This document shows, piece by piece, positions 10,946 through 20,266 of a stretch of 35,000 nt of DNA. The position numbers were made by a program, and so were the translations under genes. Source of the stretch: Prorocentrum cordatum (Eukaryota; Sar; Dinophyceae; Prorocentrales; Prorocentraceae); assembly GCA_963575745.1 (NCBI GenBank), contig CAUYUJ010018328.1, positions 5,001 to 40,000 of the forward strand, written 5' to 3'. Under the pieces are notes generated by a model. That model was not told the DNA's origin. It saw only the letters and a list, made by a program, of their open reading frames with translations, and did not search any database. Numbering within the stretch: the first letter of the stretch is position 1; each line of letters opens with the position of its first letter.

Positions 10946-12262
10946 GTGGCACTCCTCGAGTGGGGGCGCAGCCCGAAAACCCATATGTACGGGCGACGGC
11001 CGACGACTTCTACCTGTCTCAGCTGACGCGTGGCTCGGGTTATGCATCAGGTGTGCCAGGCCAGATTCCTTACGGCGGAAATTTGGCCGCCCCCATGGGC
11101 CCAGATGTGCAGCAGCAGGCCCCAGGCCTAGTAGTGCCATCGTCCATTGGGGAGCTGCGCCTTGAGATCCTGGCCATCCAAGCGCAGCAGGCCAACGTGG
11201 CGATGCAATCGGCCCGCCAGCGTCGCAATCAGGAGCGTCAGGCCAACAGGATGCTGAGCCGTGCGGGGCAACCTGCAATTTCCAATGCAGCAGGGACACC
11301 TGCGATCAGTCCAGCAGCGCTTGCAGCAATGCAGCTACCGACGGTCCCACCAATTCGATGTGAAGCTAGTGAAACCACGTTGGAGCGCCAGACGCGTATC
11401 AGGCCATCGGCAACACCGCCAATCATCAGCGATGGTGATCTCAACAAGTGTGCCATGTGCCTGGGCCATCTCATGCATCACGACAAAGTCTGGAGGCTGC
11501 AGTGTGGTCATTTTTCACGCGCAGTGCTGGGGCCGAGTTGCACATGCTCACGTGGATAGACAGTTGGCTGGCAACGTAGACGGCGCCGCTACGGAGGCAC
11601 CCTGCGCCATATGCAGGGGCGTTGGTTTAATCACAGCTGAGTCCCACTACGCCCTCGCTGGAGATCAGGATGCACTGGGTCGCAATGGAGAGATACTCCG
11701 CGGGGCTAACGAACTCAGGGACCTCCGTGAAGAGCTCGACCGCGTCACGGCGATGCTGATGACCAATGCGGTGGCCCCAGCGACGACACCAGCGGGGCAA
11801 CCTGCATCATCAGCCAACGCGGGGCTAGTGACGGAGGCCACCGCACCTGCAGGGGCACCTGCTGTGGACACGCCTATGCCTCTGATAGCAGAGACCGCTA
11901 GCAATGCAGGGGCACCTGCTGCATCAGCACTTCCTGCTGTGCCGGTCAATGACGCGTGGCTGAGGCGCATGGAGAGGGCCACTGATAGGAGCGCCCAGTG
12001 GCTGCAATCTCCTCATGCCTACATGCCATATGGGCGCGACCTCCGTCCACGCAACCAGCGTATGACAGAGAGCCCTGTGAGCGTGCGTAGCGGCGCCAGT
12101 GCGATATCCGAACGCGACATGCTGCATGCCGTGTTAATGGTAAACACAGATGGCCAGACAGGCATGCGCGCTGAAGAGGATGCGCCCCCTGAGCCTGCCT
12201 ACTACATCTGCAGCGCGCCCATATGCATATGCGAACATCCTACGGCTTGGATCTTTGAATAG
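10921..12262 (+). pseudogene. RING-H2 zinc finger region of the polyprotein
   Basis: The frame changes at about 10,930 (YPGYHVQVSGTPRVGAQPE continues the protein). A Gln/Arg-rich probable coiled coil (ANVAMQSARQRRNQERQANR) precedes a RING-H2 finger at 11,449-11,614: CAMC, then LQCGHF, then after a frame change at 11,515 HAQCW, and later CAIC. That gives Cys-Cys, Cys-His, His-Cys, Cys-Cys with RING spacing, as in ubiquitin E3 ligases. The coding frame then runs to a TAG at 12,260. A-G-x-P-A repeats lie at 11,263, 11,290, 11,792, 11,849 and 11,906. The indel inside the finger would inactivate it in this copy. Confidence 0.65.
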
Positions 12263-12295
12263 AACCCCATTGCGGAAGAATAAGCCCGTGGATAT

Positions 12296-12853
12296 ATGAA
12301 CGTTTTTACATCTCTGTCACGAAACGACTGGGTGTTGGAGCAGAGGCGCCGTAGGGGCATGCACGGTGCGACGCTGTCTGAAGTGCCAGGTCTATTTGGT
12401 GAACGCCATGAATTGGCTTTGGCGGCAAACAGTGGAATTATGGTAAATTGTCTGTTGACTATTCTTCTGGATATTGACATTCATAGTAATATTATTGGTT
12501 AGAACGCGGCACAGACCTTCGAACAATTATCTCGTTCCCACGGACGTGCCATCATGAGGCTGAACCTGACGCAGGGGCTCTACGTGTCCGGAGTGGGACA
12601 TGGCGCCGCGATGTGTAATACATCCTTGCACTGCAAGGTTGCGCGCAAAGAAAGGGGGGATCCGGCGGGGACACCTGCTGTGCCGAGACTTGATACCTAC
12701 TCAGCAAATGTAGCTGAGGTTTATGGGGAGAACCTCCTTGGTATCCAGGGTCTGAGGAGCATGTCTAACATGGGGACTCTCCTGATCCTGGAGCAGGGGC
12801 ACGAGAAGACGATCATGCTTGGCTCTGAGATGTACAAGCTTCTACTTGGATAG
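12296..12853 (+). pseudogene. pro: Retropepsin-like aspartic protease domain
   Basis: The frame reads TILLDIDIHSNIIG, a TAG (12,500-12,502), then LNLTQGLYVSGVGHGAAMC, YSANVAEVYGENLLGIQGLR and SMSNMGTLLILEQG, the usual course of a copia-type protease: D-x-G motif, central VxGVG and C-terminal LLG-x-x-x-LR. The active-site motif is D-I-D rather than D-x-G. GGC to GAC at 12,476-12,478 would explain this as one G-to-A change. The protease cleaves the polyprotein. An A-G-T-P-A repeat is at 12,665. Confidence 0.7.
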
Positions 12854-13410
12854 GGTGCCAGAGTGCTTGATTCGATAAAAACTCCTGGACATTTGGCATT
12901 CAAGGTCGACGAGTACGGGGCCGCTACGGAGGATAGAGGTCGATGTCGTTTACTAGTACGGCCAATCCTCAATGCGAAGATGATCCGCTGCTCGTCGAAG
13001 AAGCATCTGATCCAGAGCCAGCCGAGGGGACTCCTGCTATGAGTGACGCTCATACGTATATGATGCCACAGGATACCAAGGGCATCAGCTCGTCCATCAA
13101 CGAGGAGACGTTCACTTTCACGATCCAGTCTGTGGTGAATAATACCTTGAAGACTTCGCGTCGCAGGAATGCTTGCTTCGGGACCAACCCGACCTCGGCC
13201 GATAAAGACTTCGCCTTGCGCAATTTGCAGGCGATGGTATATGGGGCCATTTACGAGGAGGGCACGAAATGGACGCCGCCCGATGCACAGGCAGGTGCAC
13301 CTGCGGAAGGAGATGATGCCGCTGAGAAGTTTGATATTTTTACTCCGAGCAGCGGGTCTGCAGCGCAGCATGGCAGAGGCACTCGGTCGCCCTCATCGCC
13401 AAACGAGTGA
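12854..13410 (+). pseudogene. Post-protease polyprotein segment
   Basis: After the protease stop, the reading continues as KTPGHLAFKVDEYGAATEDR in the same frame, then shifts near 12,943 to an open frame rich in acidic residues, with ETFTFTIQSVVNNTLKTSRR. A-G-x-P-A-type repeats lie at 13,024 and 13,291 in that frame. No catalytic motif. It bridges the protease and the methyltransferase-like block. Confidence 0.5.
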
Positions 13411-14322
13411 CGGGGGCAGGCGCGCGCCGCGGCCACCCGCGCTTGCTCGGACAGGCCGAACACTCAGGTGCTGCCATCGCGCTTCGAAACCTGCATTCTT
13501 TTTCCAGGTGCCAGCTGTGCGCGCCAGGGACAGTGGCCAGCCCAGCTGTGCCGCTGCCACGGATAGCAGTGGACTCGGCTGTGTGGCCGCTGCAGGAAAA
13601 GAGTGCTTATCGCATCATTATCGTTCTCGTGCGTCTGTTATTGAGGATCTACGTGCAGCTTGCGCTGAACTCCGAGCCCGCGGTTACATGTGTGACCGTA
13701 TTACACATACAGAGGTTATGACCTCCATTGGTACACAATATGTGGATGCTTTATTTCCGGGTGATTACCAGCTGTAATGGGTGGCAACACCTGCTGATTG
13801 GCATGTGAGACTGCCCGGCAAGCGGGCAGGTCCACGCTATCAACGTATCCAAAACTTGATAACCAAGGCTCGGGCTCTACGTATGACTATTGTGCTTGTG
13901 GGACCACCAGGATGTTTCTGGAAACGAGGTCCTGTACGAGACGCTATTGAAGATCTTGACTGGCAGGTCATGCGTATGCGATTCTGCCGCCTTGGCCTCA
14001 AGCGCGACCGTTCTAATGCCTTGCCCAGCGGATCATATATGCAAGTGGCAACTACTTGTACGCGCATCCCGACGTACTTGTTGCAGTGCGCGTGCAAAAC
14101 AGCAGGGGGACCTGCGCGACTTGCTGAGCATGTCCTGGACTGGTATGGGCAAGGGGCTCAGAAGGCCGAGTAGCGTAACAAGACGCTAGCTATCATGACC
14201 GCGAGACTTATTGATCATATGTTCTTACACAAGACGCAGAGAAATCACGCAAGTACTGTACATCTTAGTATCCACTCTCGAGTGGATAAAGGAGTCCGAA
14301 CTTACGTTCGGTCTCCAAACGA
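13411..14322 (+). pseudogene. Segment upstream of the methyltransferase-like domain
   Basis: One frame, with a TAA at about 13,775, reads IVLVGPPGCFWKRGPVRDAI, RMRFCRLGLKRDRSNALPSG, TRIPTYLLQCACK and then an A-G-G-P-A repeat (14,102) and EHVLDWYGQGAQKAE, TAG, RNKTLAIMTARLIDHM. This set of motifs regularly precedes the methyltransferase-like domain in dinoflagellate copia polyproteins. Its function is not known to me. Confidence 0.55.
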
Positions 14323-14974
14323 ATGGTGCCACCAATATCCGTACTCGACTTTACTGGGGGCAGCCTGAACCGGCTTTCCTCGGACACGGGGGCCCACGTC
14401 CACGCCCAAGGCGAGTTGCGATCGTCGATGGCGATCGCCCCCGTCCCCCGGGCCCCTTCGATTGAGCGCGGCCGCGTGCTCCCCTCTAATCCCGACTTTC
14501 CGACCCTCAATTCATCTGAGACTGAACAACAGACGGCGCTACCGACCGATGCCCGAATCAAACAAACAGAAAAACAGAAAGCAGACAAAGAAGCAGGCAT
14601 CAAACCACGCAAGATACCCAATATAGTCGAAGAAGGCAACGACGACTGCGGAGATGACCTGGAAAGACTCGGATGTAGTGCGTACTACACCGACGTACCT
14701 CTTGACTCGGAAATTTTCATCCTGGCCCGCGGGGATATTTGCAGAATCCTACGCAGCTGTATTCTCCATAATCCCAGCCTTGTGCTATGAACGTCACAAC
14801 AAGGTGGATATGCTGGACTTGTGCGGAGGAAGTGGAGGCATCTCGCAGCTAGCGTTCAGCCGAGGTTTGTCCTCGGGGGGAAACCTCGACAAACGTTCTT
14901 TTGTTGACTTTGGAAACAGGGATGTTCAGGATGCAGTGATGCACTATCTAGACGTTTGTTTCGTCAAAATTGTT
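14323..14974 (+). pseudogene. Methyltransferase-like domain, N-terminal half
   Basis: First IPNIVEEGNDDCGDDLERLG in one frame, then from about 14,790 MLDLCGGSGGISQLAFSRGL and NLDKRSFVDFGNRDVQDAVM in another. The DLCGGSGGIS at 14,816-14,845 resembles the SAM-binding motif I of cytosine-methyltransferase-like folds. The protein stops abruptly after VCFVKIV at 14,974, where foreign DNA begins. The matching second half starts at 21,848. Whether this family methylates DNA is not shown here. Confidence 0.65.
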
Positions 14975-15095
14975 CCCTACCTAGGCACTGCCTAGAAGGG
15001 TTCTTGCTCTCTTAGCTTAAAGGGGCCAGGCAGTGCAACTCGCCCCGGGCGGTTCCCCCGGCATCCGCCCCGCGGTTCCCCCAGTTGCGCCCCCT
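14975..15095 (+). repeat. Terminal direct block, left copy
   Basis: About 121 bp beginning CCCTACCTAGGCACTGCCTAG and ending CCCCAGTTGCGCCCCC. A closely similar copy lies at 20,724-20,844, same orientation. It contains a small hairpin CTAGGC-ACT-GCCTAG and a second, distant pairing of GCACTGCCT (about 14,986) with AGGCAGTGC (about 15,029). Confidence 0.8.
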
Positions 15096-15123
15096 TAATC
15101 CGATGACAGAAATGAGGCGACAA
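15096..15123 (+). repeat. Terminal inverted repeat, left, of the inner 5.6 kb unit
   Basis: The 28-bp sequence starting TAATCCGATGACAGAAAT is matched in inverse orientation at 20,659-20,686 with one mismatch. This defines an inner unit of 5,591 bp with TIRs, as in DNA transposons, although no transposase is visible. Confidence 0.75.
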
Positions 15124-15190
15124 AACACCCCCTCTGTGACAGGGGGTGTTAATTTGGAACCCGCACCACCCCCTCTGTGACAGAGGGGGT
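15124..15190. repeat. Palindrome pair 1
   Basis: Two long inverted repeats immediately inside the left TIR. 15,124-15,150 has 10-bp arms AACACCCCCT / AGGGGGTGTT around CTGTGAC. 15,168-15,190 has perfect 11-bp arms ACCCCCTCTGT / ACAGAGGGGGT around a single base. Both belong to the same family as the pairs at 17,767 and 20,590. Confidence 0.85.
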
Positions 15191-15599
15191 CGGCATTTCT
15201 ATCTCACATGTGAGACTCACGTATTTCTAGCTGCGCGCAATCCATTCGTCATCACGTTCTCTCATGCAATTCATTCCGTCATCATATTCTGCTTGCAATT
15301 CTCTCGCGTGCCATCCTCTCATACAATCCATTCCGTCGTCATATTCTGTTTGCGTTGTCTCCTTCTCTTCCCCTCGCTCTGCCTTGTTTGTCGTCGCCCT
15401 ACTCATTGTCCACTTCGCGCTTCTTTTTTTTTGTTTTTTTTTTTGTTTTGTTTTTTTTCCCCCCCAGCTTCCGCCATCCATCCACGTCGCGTCGTCTGCC
15501 GCCTTTTTTTCAAACCTAATTCCCGCGCGCGTGGTGTTGCTCGCGGGCAACGGTGCAGGCGGGCCGTTCGCGGCCTTACGCGCGGCCCGCAATGGGCGA
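15191..15599. repeat. Short direct repeats and T-rich spacer
   Basis: Between 15,235 and 15,360 the phrases CATTCCGTC and TCATATTCTG recur in about three diverged copies of roughly 60 bp. A T-rich run (15,422-15,463) follows. No gene recognised. Confidence 0.55.
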
Positions 15600-16765
15600 T
15601 GGAAGACGGTGCACCTGGGGTGGTGAGGCAGGGTGGTGGTCCAGCCGCAGCAGTGGCTGGCATCGGCGTGGCTGGGAGGATGGCCATGGTTGGTCAGGCA
15701 GCGGGTGGCGAGAATGGGGAGATGATTGGGGCGCGCCAGATGGCGCTGCCGCTGCGCGAGACGTCGGTGCCGCCGCAGCAGCGGTGGACACGAGGCAGTC
15801 TCCTTTCGACACGATTGGCGTCGTGAGCCCCATCGCCCCTGGTCATCTGCAATCCCGAGTTCCAGAACTTCGTGAGGGCTACCCTTCGCAGGATGCCACA
15901 AGAGGCGCCTGAGGAGCGAGGCCCTGCCGCTGCCGCATCAGCGGCGGCTTGCGGGCCGCAGGACGTAGAACAAGTTTGACGTCGATTTTTTTAAACAATG
16001 TGAGGAAAGGCTCGGCGATTCTTTTCGACAGCACAACGAAGCGTTGAAGTGGTGGCGGTACGTCACCGAAACGCAGAACACCCGTTGGAATCCGAAGCTA
16101 AGTGGTTTGACAATGTGGAACCCACCATGGTCGCTGTGTGCGATCACGGTGAGAAAACGGCCTTTGGTTTCAAGGGCGAGGAATTCCCGTGGCGGTGGCA
16201 AGAGATGGTGGCGACGCTCAGGGACGATGATATCAGGGAGGTCGTGGGAGGGTCCCATAGCACTGGGGCTCTGGTCGGCTGTTCTCTTGAAATTAGTCCG
16301 AATAGCTACGACCATAAGCGTCAAAGCGTCTTGCGCGCGGCACTGTTCGCGGGGCAGCGGGTGAAAGTGAAACTGCCGATGTGGGATTTCGTGCTTCATC
16401 GCGACGGCGGAACGGCCGTCCGTTTGCACCCGCATTGGGGGGGCAGGAAAGTGGAAGCGCTGGCCCTCGCGCCCCGCGCGGAGGCGGTGAAGCCACCGAA
16501 CGCGGGCTTGGGCCAGAGCGACGTGCCCGGGACGTTTCGCTATTACGCGTCAGTAGGCGTCGAGCGTCGGTTTCGGTTCGACGCCACCAAGGAGAAGCGG
16601 CGCTCGGCGCAGTCGCGGGGGCCCCGTAACAGCGGAGCTTCGGAGCTCATGGAAGCGCGATTCCTCAGGTCCGTCGGCCAGGCCGCACCAGCGCGCGGCT
16701 CTTCAGCAGGGGCCGCCGCAGCAGGGGCCGCCGCAGCAGCGGCTGGCTCCGCAGCAAGCGGGTGA
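15600..16765 (+). pseudogene. Unrecognised ORF of the composite insertion (ORF1)
   Basis: Protein-like reading with frame changes. A Gly/Trp-rich N-terminal part leads to KFDVDFFKQCEERLGDSFRQ and HNEALKWWRYVTETQNTRW (about 15,971-16,090). After a frame change near 16,095 comes a clean 200-codon stretch with TAFGFKGEEFPWRWQEMVAT, VKLPMWDFVLHRDGGTAVRL and FRYYASVGVERRFRF. It ends in an Ala/Gly-rich tail at 16,765. I do not recognise the family. Its place upstream of an endonuclease-like ORF recalls the two-ORF layout of mobile elements, but nothing shows nucleic-acid binding. Confidence 0.5.
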
Positions 16766-16929
16766 TGGGCTGGTGTGAACAGCTCCGCAACAGCGGGGCT
16801 GTCGTTACCGTGAGGCGCGCGGGCAGCGCGCGCTGTTGCGGTGACGTCGGGGCGCGCTTGGAGGCGCCATTTCGTGGTGCTGCAAATGCCTTCCCCTCCA
16901 TCCAGTTTCCCTCCCCTCTCACCGCGTCT

Positions 16930-16941
16930 CCTTGTCGCCAA

Positions 16942-16975
<34 letters not shown>

Positions 16976-17325
16976 CTCTTCCTCGTCCTCCTCCCCCTCC
17001 TCCTCCTCCTCCTCTTCCGCCTCCTCCTCCTCCTCCTCCTTCTCCGCCTCCTCCTCCTCCTCCTCCTCCTCTTCCTCCTCCTCATCCTCCTCCGCCTCGT
17101 CCTCCTCCTCCTCCTCCTCCTCCTCATTATCCTCCTCTTCCTACTCCTCCTCGGCCTCCTCATCCTCCTCCTCCTCCTCCGCCTCCTCTTCCTCCTCCTC
17201 ATCTTCCTCCTCCTCCTCCTCCTATCCCTCCTCCTCCTCCTCCTCCTCCTCATCCTCCTCATCTTCCTCCTCCGCATCCTCCTCCTCATCCTTCTCCTCG
17301 TCCTCCTCCCCCTTGCCCATCGTCA
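16930..17325. repeat. CTC trinucleotide tract, about 400 bp
   Basis: Nearly continuous CTC/TCC pyrimidine run on the + strand. The long poly-Ser, poly-Leu and poly-Pro frames across it, and the poly-Arg frame on the - strand, are repeat artefacts. It faces GAG tracts of the opposite strand sense at 17,930-18,120 and 19,405-19,790. Confidence 0.95.
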
Positions 17326-17766
17326 TCATCACCGGGGGGAGAGCGGGGGGGAGAAGAGGGGGAAGGGGGCGGGAGGGGCATGGCACGACCAGGGAGGATG
17401 CTGGGAGCAGACGTCCAAAGAGACAATGCTCCCAGCATGTCGCGGCGACAGTTGCGGTGGGCTCGCTGCGAAAAGTGGTGCGCCGCGGAGCGTTGCCGTG
17501 TCGCTTTCTGCATCATCCGCCAGGTCGTCCTCCTCGTCGTCGTCCTTGTGTTCCTTCTCCACCCCCTCTTTCTCCTCGTTGTCCGCGTCGTGATCGTCGT
17601 CTCCACCGTCGTTGCCAGTCGTTGTCGTTGTCGTTGTTCTCGTGGTTGTCGTGGTCGTTTTCGTCTCTCGTCCAGGGCTAGCTGTCATCAATCCAAGCGC
17701 GCTGTCCGCGTCTTTGTCCTCGTCGTCGTCGTCGTCGTCGCCGTCCTCTCGGGGGGGGCAAACACC
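17326..17766. other. No recognisable gene; GTC-rich spacer
   Basis: Moderately complex sequence (17,326-17,520) is followed by imperfect GTC/GTT trinucleotide repeats (17,520-17,750). An inverted phrase GGATGCTGGGAGCA (17,396) / TGCTCCCAGCAT (17,427) forms a short hairpin. No gene seen. Confidence 0.5.
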
Positions 17767-17832
17767 GACCCCCTCTGTCACAGAGGGGGTCGCCCGGATT
17801 TCCGCACGACCCCCTCTGTCGCAGAGGGGGTC
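17767..17832. repeat. Palindrome pair 2
   Basis: 17,767-17,791 is a perfect inverted repeat with 12-bp arms GACCCCCTCTGT / ACAGAGGGGGTC around one base. 17,808-17,832 is the same with one changed base next to the centre. The pair sits about midway between pairs 1 and 3, dividing the unit into an ORF1 half and an endonuclease-like half. Confidence 0.9.
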
Positions 17833-17929
17833 GACTTTCGGAGGCGGAGCAGATCGAACGCCGGCATGTCTCATCAGCCACAGATGGAGGAGAGAGGGGA
17901 GGAGGACAAACAGCTCGGAAGCGACGTTC

Positions 17930-18120
17930 CAGGAGGCGGAGGAGGAGGAGGAGCAGCAGCAACAGGAGCATGACGAGCTGGAGCAAAAGCAAGAGAAGGA
18001 AGGTCAGGAGCAGGAGCAGGAGGAGCACGAGGAGGAGGATGAGCAGGGGCAGGGGCAGGAGGACGAGAGCGAAGCGGAGGAGGACGAGAAAGTGCCGCGC
18101 CCGAGGAGCAGGAGGAGGAG
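17930..18120. repeat. GAG/CAG purine-rich tract
   Basis: Imperfect GAGGAG and GAGCAG repeats on the + strand, ending just before the TAATTAA at 18,120. Low-complexity Glu/Gln or Arg frames only. Confidence 0.85.
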
Positions 18121-18155
18121 TAATTAAGACGATTGTGTGCCACAGCCGTTGTAGG

Positions 18156-18189
18156 TTCAAACGCCCGCGCGGCTGCGCGGGTGTTTGAA
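18156..18189 (+). repeat. 15-bp stem hairpin at the start of the endonuclease-like ORF
   Basis: Arms TTCAAACGCCCGCGC and GCGCGGGTGTTTGAA pair over 15 positions with one G-T wobble and a GGCT loop. It overlaps the first codons of the open frame that follows. It could be an RNA structure, a terminator-like or regulatory hairpin, or a transposon subterminal palindrome. Confidence 0.8.
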
Positions 18190-19393
18190 GCTGCGCGCGC
18201 AAGCGTGTGCCACCGCGCGCAGCTGCTCACGCTGGGGGCGGTGCGCCGACGGCCTGTGCAAAACGGCGAAGGGCAATAAGGTGCAGGCGTACTCGAGGGC
18301 TATGGTGGCTGAGGCCTCCGATAACACGTGCGCCTGCTTCGGCTCCGAAGTGCGGGCGTGCGTGGTGCACCTCCACCGCGACGCGGCCAAAGCCTCTGCA
18401 GGTTTCAAGACTGCGCGCAAGGAGTGGTGGCCGAAGCTCGCAAGAATCCGGCAAGAGTACCAGGTTGACATCCTCTGTGGGGGCTTCAACATGGCGCTCG
18501 CGCAAACGCTCCCGCAGCTGCGGGGGCTGGGTTTGAAGGTGGGGACAGGGGCCACGTACTTCTGGCGCGGCTTAAACGGCGCCCCGTGCCTGGATAGCTG
18601 CGGGATCTTCGTTCTCAACAGGCCAGGCGAATGCGCTTTGGGCTGGCCGCTGTCTGCCGTGCACGACAGAGACGAGACTGGGCTTCTCTGGAAAGCCCAG
18701 TCGGTGATCGGCGACAGTGGGTACAAGAACAGCAGCAAGGCAGAGGCCGCCACAACAGTGGCGGCCTCGCAGCCGACGTACTGGCGCCACAAACAAGGAG
18801 GCGGCCCTTGGATGGCGTACGCGTGCTACCGCCCGAATAAAGATGCACGCGAACACCTGCGGGATCTATTGACTCTGTCAAATGAATCCCTCTGCCAAGT
18901 CCAAGCAAAGGCCCAAGAGAAACAAAGGCGCGCCGACGCAGAGGCTCGAGGGGACTTCCGCTTCTCCAGCGCTCGCGAGACCCTTCTTTTCCGCGGAGCG
19001 CAGAAAGTGCTCCCAGTGGAAACAGTGGAAGTGGATGGGCGGTGGCACGGCGGCGCGCATTACCCTCTCCTGTTCCAGATGCGGATGGCCAGCGCGCGTT
19101 CGCGCGACAGGGGGCAGGAGAGAAGGGGCGCGAAGAAGGAGAGGCGCCGCCAGAGAGAGGTGGGCGCCGCAGCAGCGGCGCTGGAGGGCGCCGCAGCATC
19201 GGCGCCTGAACAGCCCCGGCCCGCGCGCGAGACGCGGCGCCAGCGACGCGCGCGAGACGCGACGCTTGAACGGCGGAACCGCCCCGGCGACTTGCGCCGC
19301 GACGGCGCCCAAGATGCGCCGCGGCGGCCCAGGTGGGCAGACGAACCCGCGGACTTCAATGGCGAATGGCCCGCGGCTGGCGACGGAAGGTAG
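18185..19393 (+). CDS. Endonuclease/exonuclease/phosphatase-like protein, catalytic site altered
   Basis: Open frame of about 402 codons with no ATG at its start; the first in-frame ATG is at 18,302. Core motifs are ACVVHLHRDAAKASAGFKTA, KEWWPKLARIRQEYQVDILC, GGFNMAL where a GDFN active-site motif is expected (Gly at 18,482-18,484 for Asp; GAC to GGC would explain it), LDSCGIFVLNRPGE and GAHYPLLF, which keeps the catalytic His (19,058-19,060). This is the EEP fold of nucleases, seen in an abundant dinoflagellate family. The C-terminal 110 residues are Arg/Ala-rich and probably disordered. No reverse transcriptase follows. Two perfect inverted repeats lie inside the ORF (18,676-18,702 and 18,743-18,768). 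Probably a non-catalytic or decayed copy. Confidence 0.6.
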   Translation: MKLRAQACATARSCSRWGRCADGLCKTAKGNKVQAYSRAMVAEASDNTCACFGSEVRACVVHLHRDAAKASAGFKTARKEWWPKLARIRQEYQVDILCGGFNMALAQTLPQLRGLGLKVGTGATYFWRGLNGAPCLDSCGIFVLNRPGECALGWPLSAVHDRDETGLLWKAQSVIGDSGYKNSSKAEAATTVAASQPTYWRHKQGGGPWMAYACYRPNKDAREHLRDLLTLSNESLCQVQAKAQEKQRRADAEARGDFRFSSARETLLFRGAQKVLPVETVEVDGRWHGGAHYPLLFQMRMASARSRDRGQERRGAKKERRRQREVGAAAAALEGAAASAPEQPRPARETRRQRRARDATLERRNRPGDLRRDGAQDAPRRPRWADEPADFNGEWPAAGDGR

Positions 19394-19404
19394 CAGCGCG
19401 GGCA

Positions 19405-19790
19405 CAAAAAGGACGAAGAGGAGGAGCAGGAGCAGGAACAAGAGGAGAAGGAGGGGGAAAAAGGACAAGGAGGAGGAGGAGGAGGATTAATAGATTACGG
19501 GAATAAGAGGAAGAGGAGGAGGAGGAGGAGGAGGAGGAGGAGGACGAGGAGGAGGGGGAAGAGGATGAGGAGGAAGATGAGGAAGAGGAGGAGGACCATG
19601 ATAATTAGGAGGAGGAAGGGAAAAGGAGAGGAGGAGGGGGATGGGGAGGGCGAGGAGGAGCACGAGAAGGGAGGAGAAGGGGTGCAACGAGGACGAGGTG
19701 GAGGAGGGGGGGAAAGAGGGAGGGGGAGGAGGAGGTGGGGGGGAGCAGGGGGAGCAGGATGAGGAGGAGGAGGAGTTCCTCTCCCCCCCA
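19405..19790. repeat. GAG trinucleotide tract, about 380 bp
   Basis: Purine-only GAG/GGA run on the + strand, opposite in strand sense to the CTC tract at 16,930-17,325. The two tracts bracket palindrome pair 2 and the endonuclease-like ORF and could pair with each other. Overlapping reading frames are artefacts. Confidence 0.95.
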
Positions 19791-19792
19791 AG

Positions 19793-20266
19793 GTGGCGCC
19801 AACAAGAGCAATGGCCACATCCAACGCTTGCGCCTGTGGCGCGGCAGAGGGGCGGGATGCAGCCGCGGGCCTTAGAGCCCCCGCATCAGCGGGGGCTACG
19901 GGTTCCAGAGCGCCAGCCCGAGGGAACTTTGCAAAACCGTCCGCGCGAGCCCCCGCAACAGTGGGGGCCACGAGCGGCAGGGCAGGACTGGTGGGGCAAC
20001 TGGCAAGAGCGATGGGTGAACTGGCGCGGCTGGGGCAACTGGCAGGAGCGATGGGGCGGGCCAACGAGGCAAGAATTGCATCAAGTCTCAGAGGCCTTTG
20101 GCCGCTTGGAGAACACATTGACGAGGTGCGAGCTGAAAATGCACAAGGGCGCTGGGCGTATTTCCCTGGAAGGCACGACGTGCCTCGAAGACAGTGCAAC
20201 CCGAACGACGCGAACGCGCCAGGCCAAAGCTCCACGGGCCCCAACCCTTGGGCAGACTTGAGCTGA
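19793..20266 (+). CDS. Unrecognised ORF near the right end of the inner unit
   Basis: Two overlapping + strand frames are open here. One (19,793-20,266) has a Gly/Ala/Arg-rich sequence with LVGQLARAMGELARLGQLAG and ends PNPWADLS. The other (to 20,261) has WGNWQERWVNWRGWGNWQER and ELHQVSEAFGRLENTLTRCE. I cannot decide which is real. Several micro-hairpins with ATCA or AACA loops fall in this stretch. No family recognised. Confidence 0.3.
   Translation: MAPTRAMATSNACACGAAEGRDAAAGLRAPASAGATGSRAPARGNFAKPSARAPATVGATSGRAGLVGQLARAMGELARLGQLAGAMGRANEARIASSLRGLWPLGEHIDEVRAENAQGRWAYFPGRHDVPRRQCNPNDANAPGQSSTGPNPWADLS

Noticed and set aside
16841-17681. Long poly-Ser, poly-Leu and poly-Pro open frames
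   Set aside because: They are translations of the CTC tract in three phases; none has codon variation or a complex flank that would argue for a protein.
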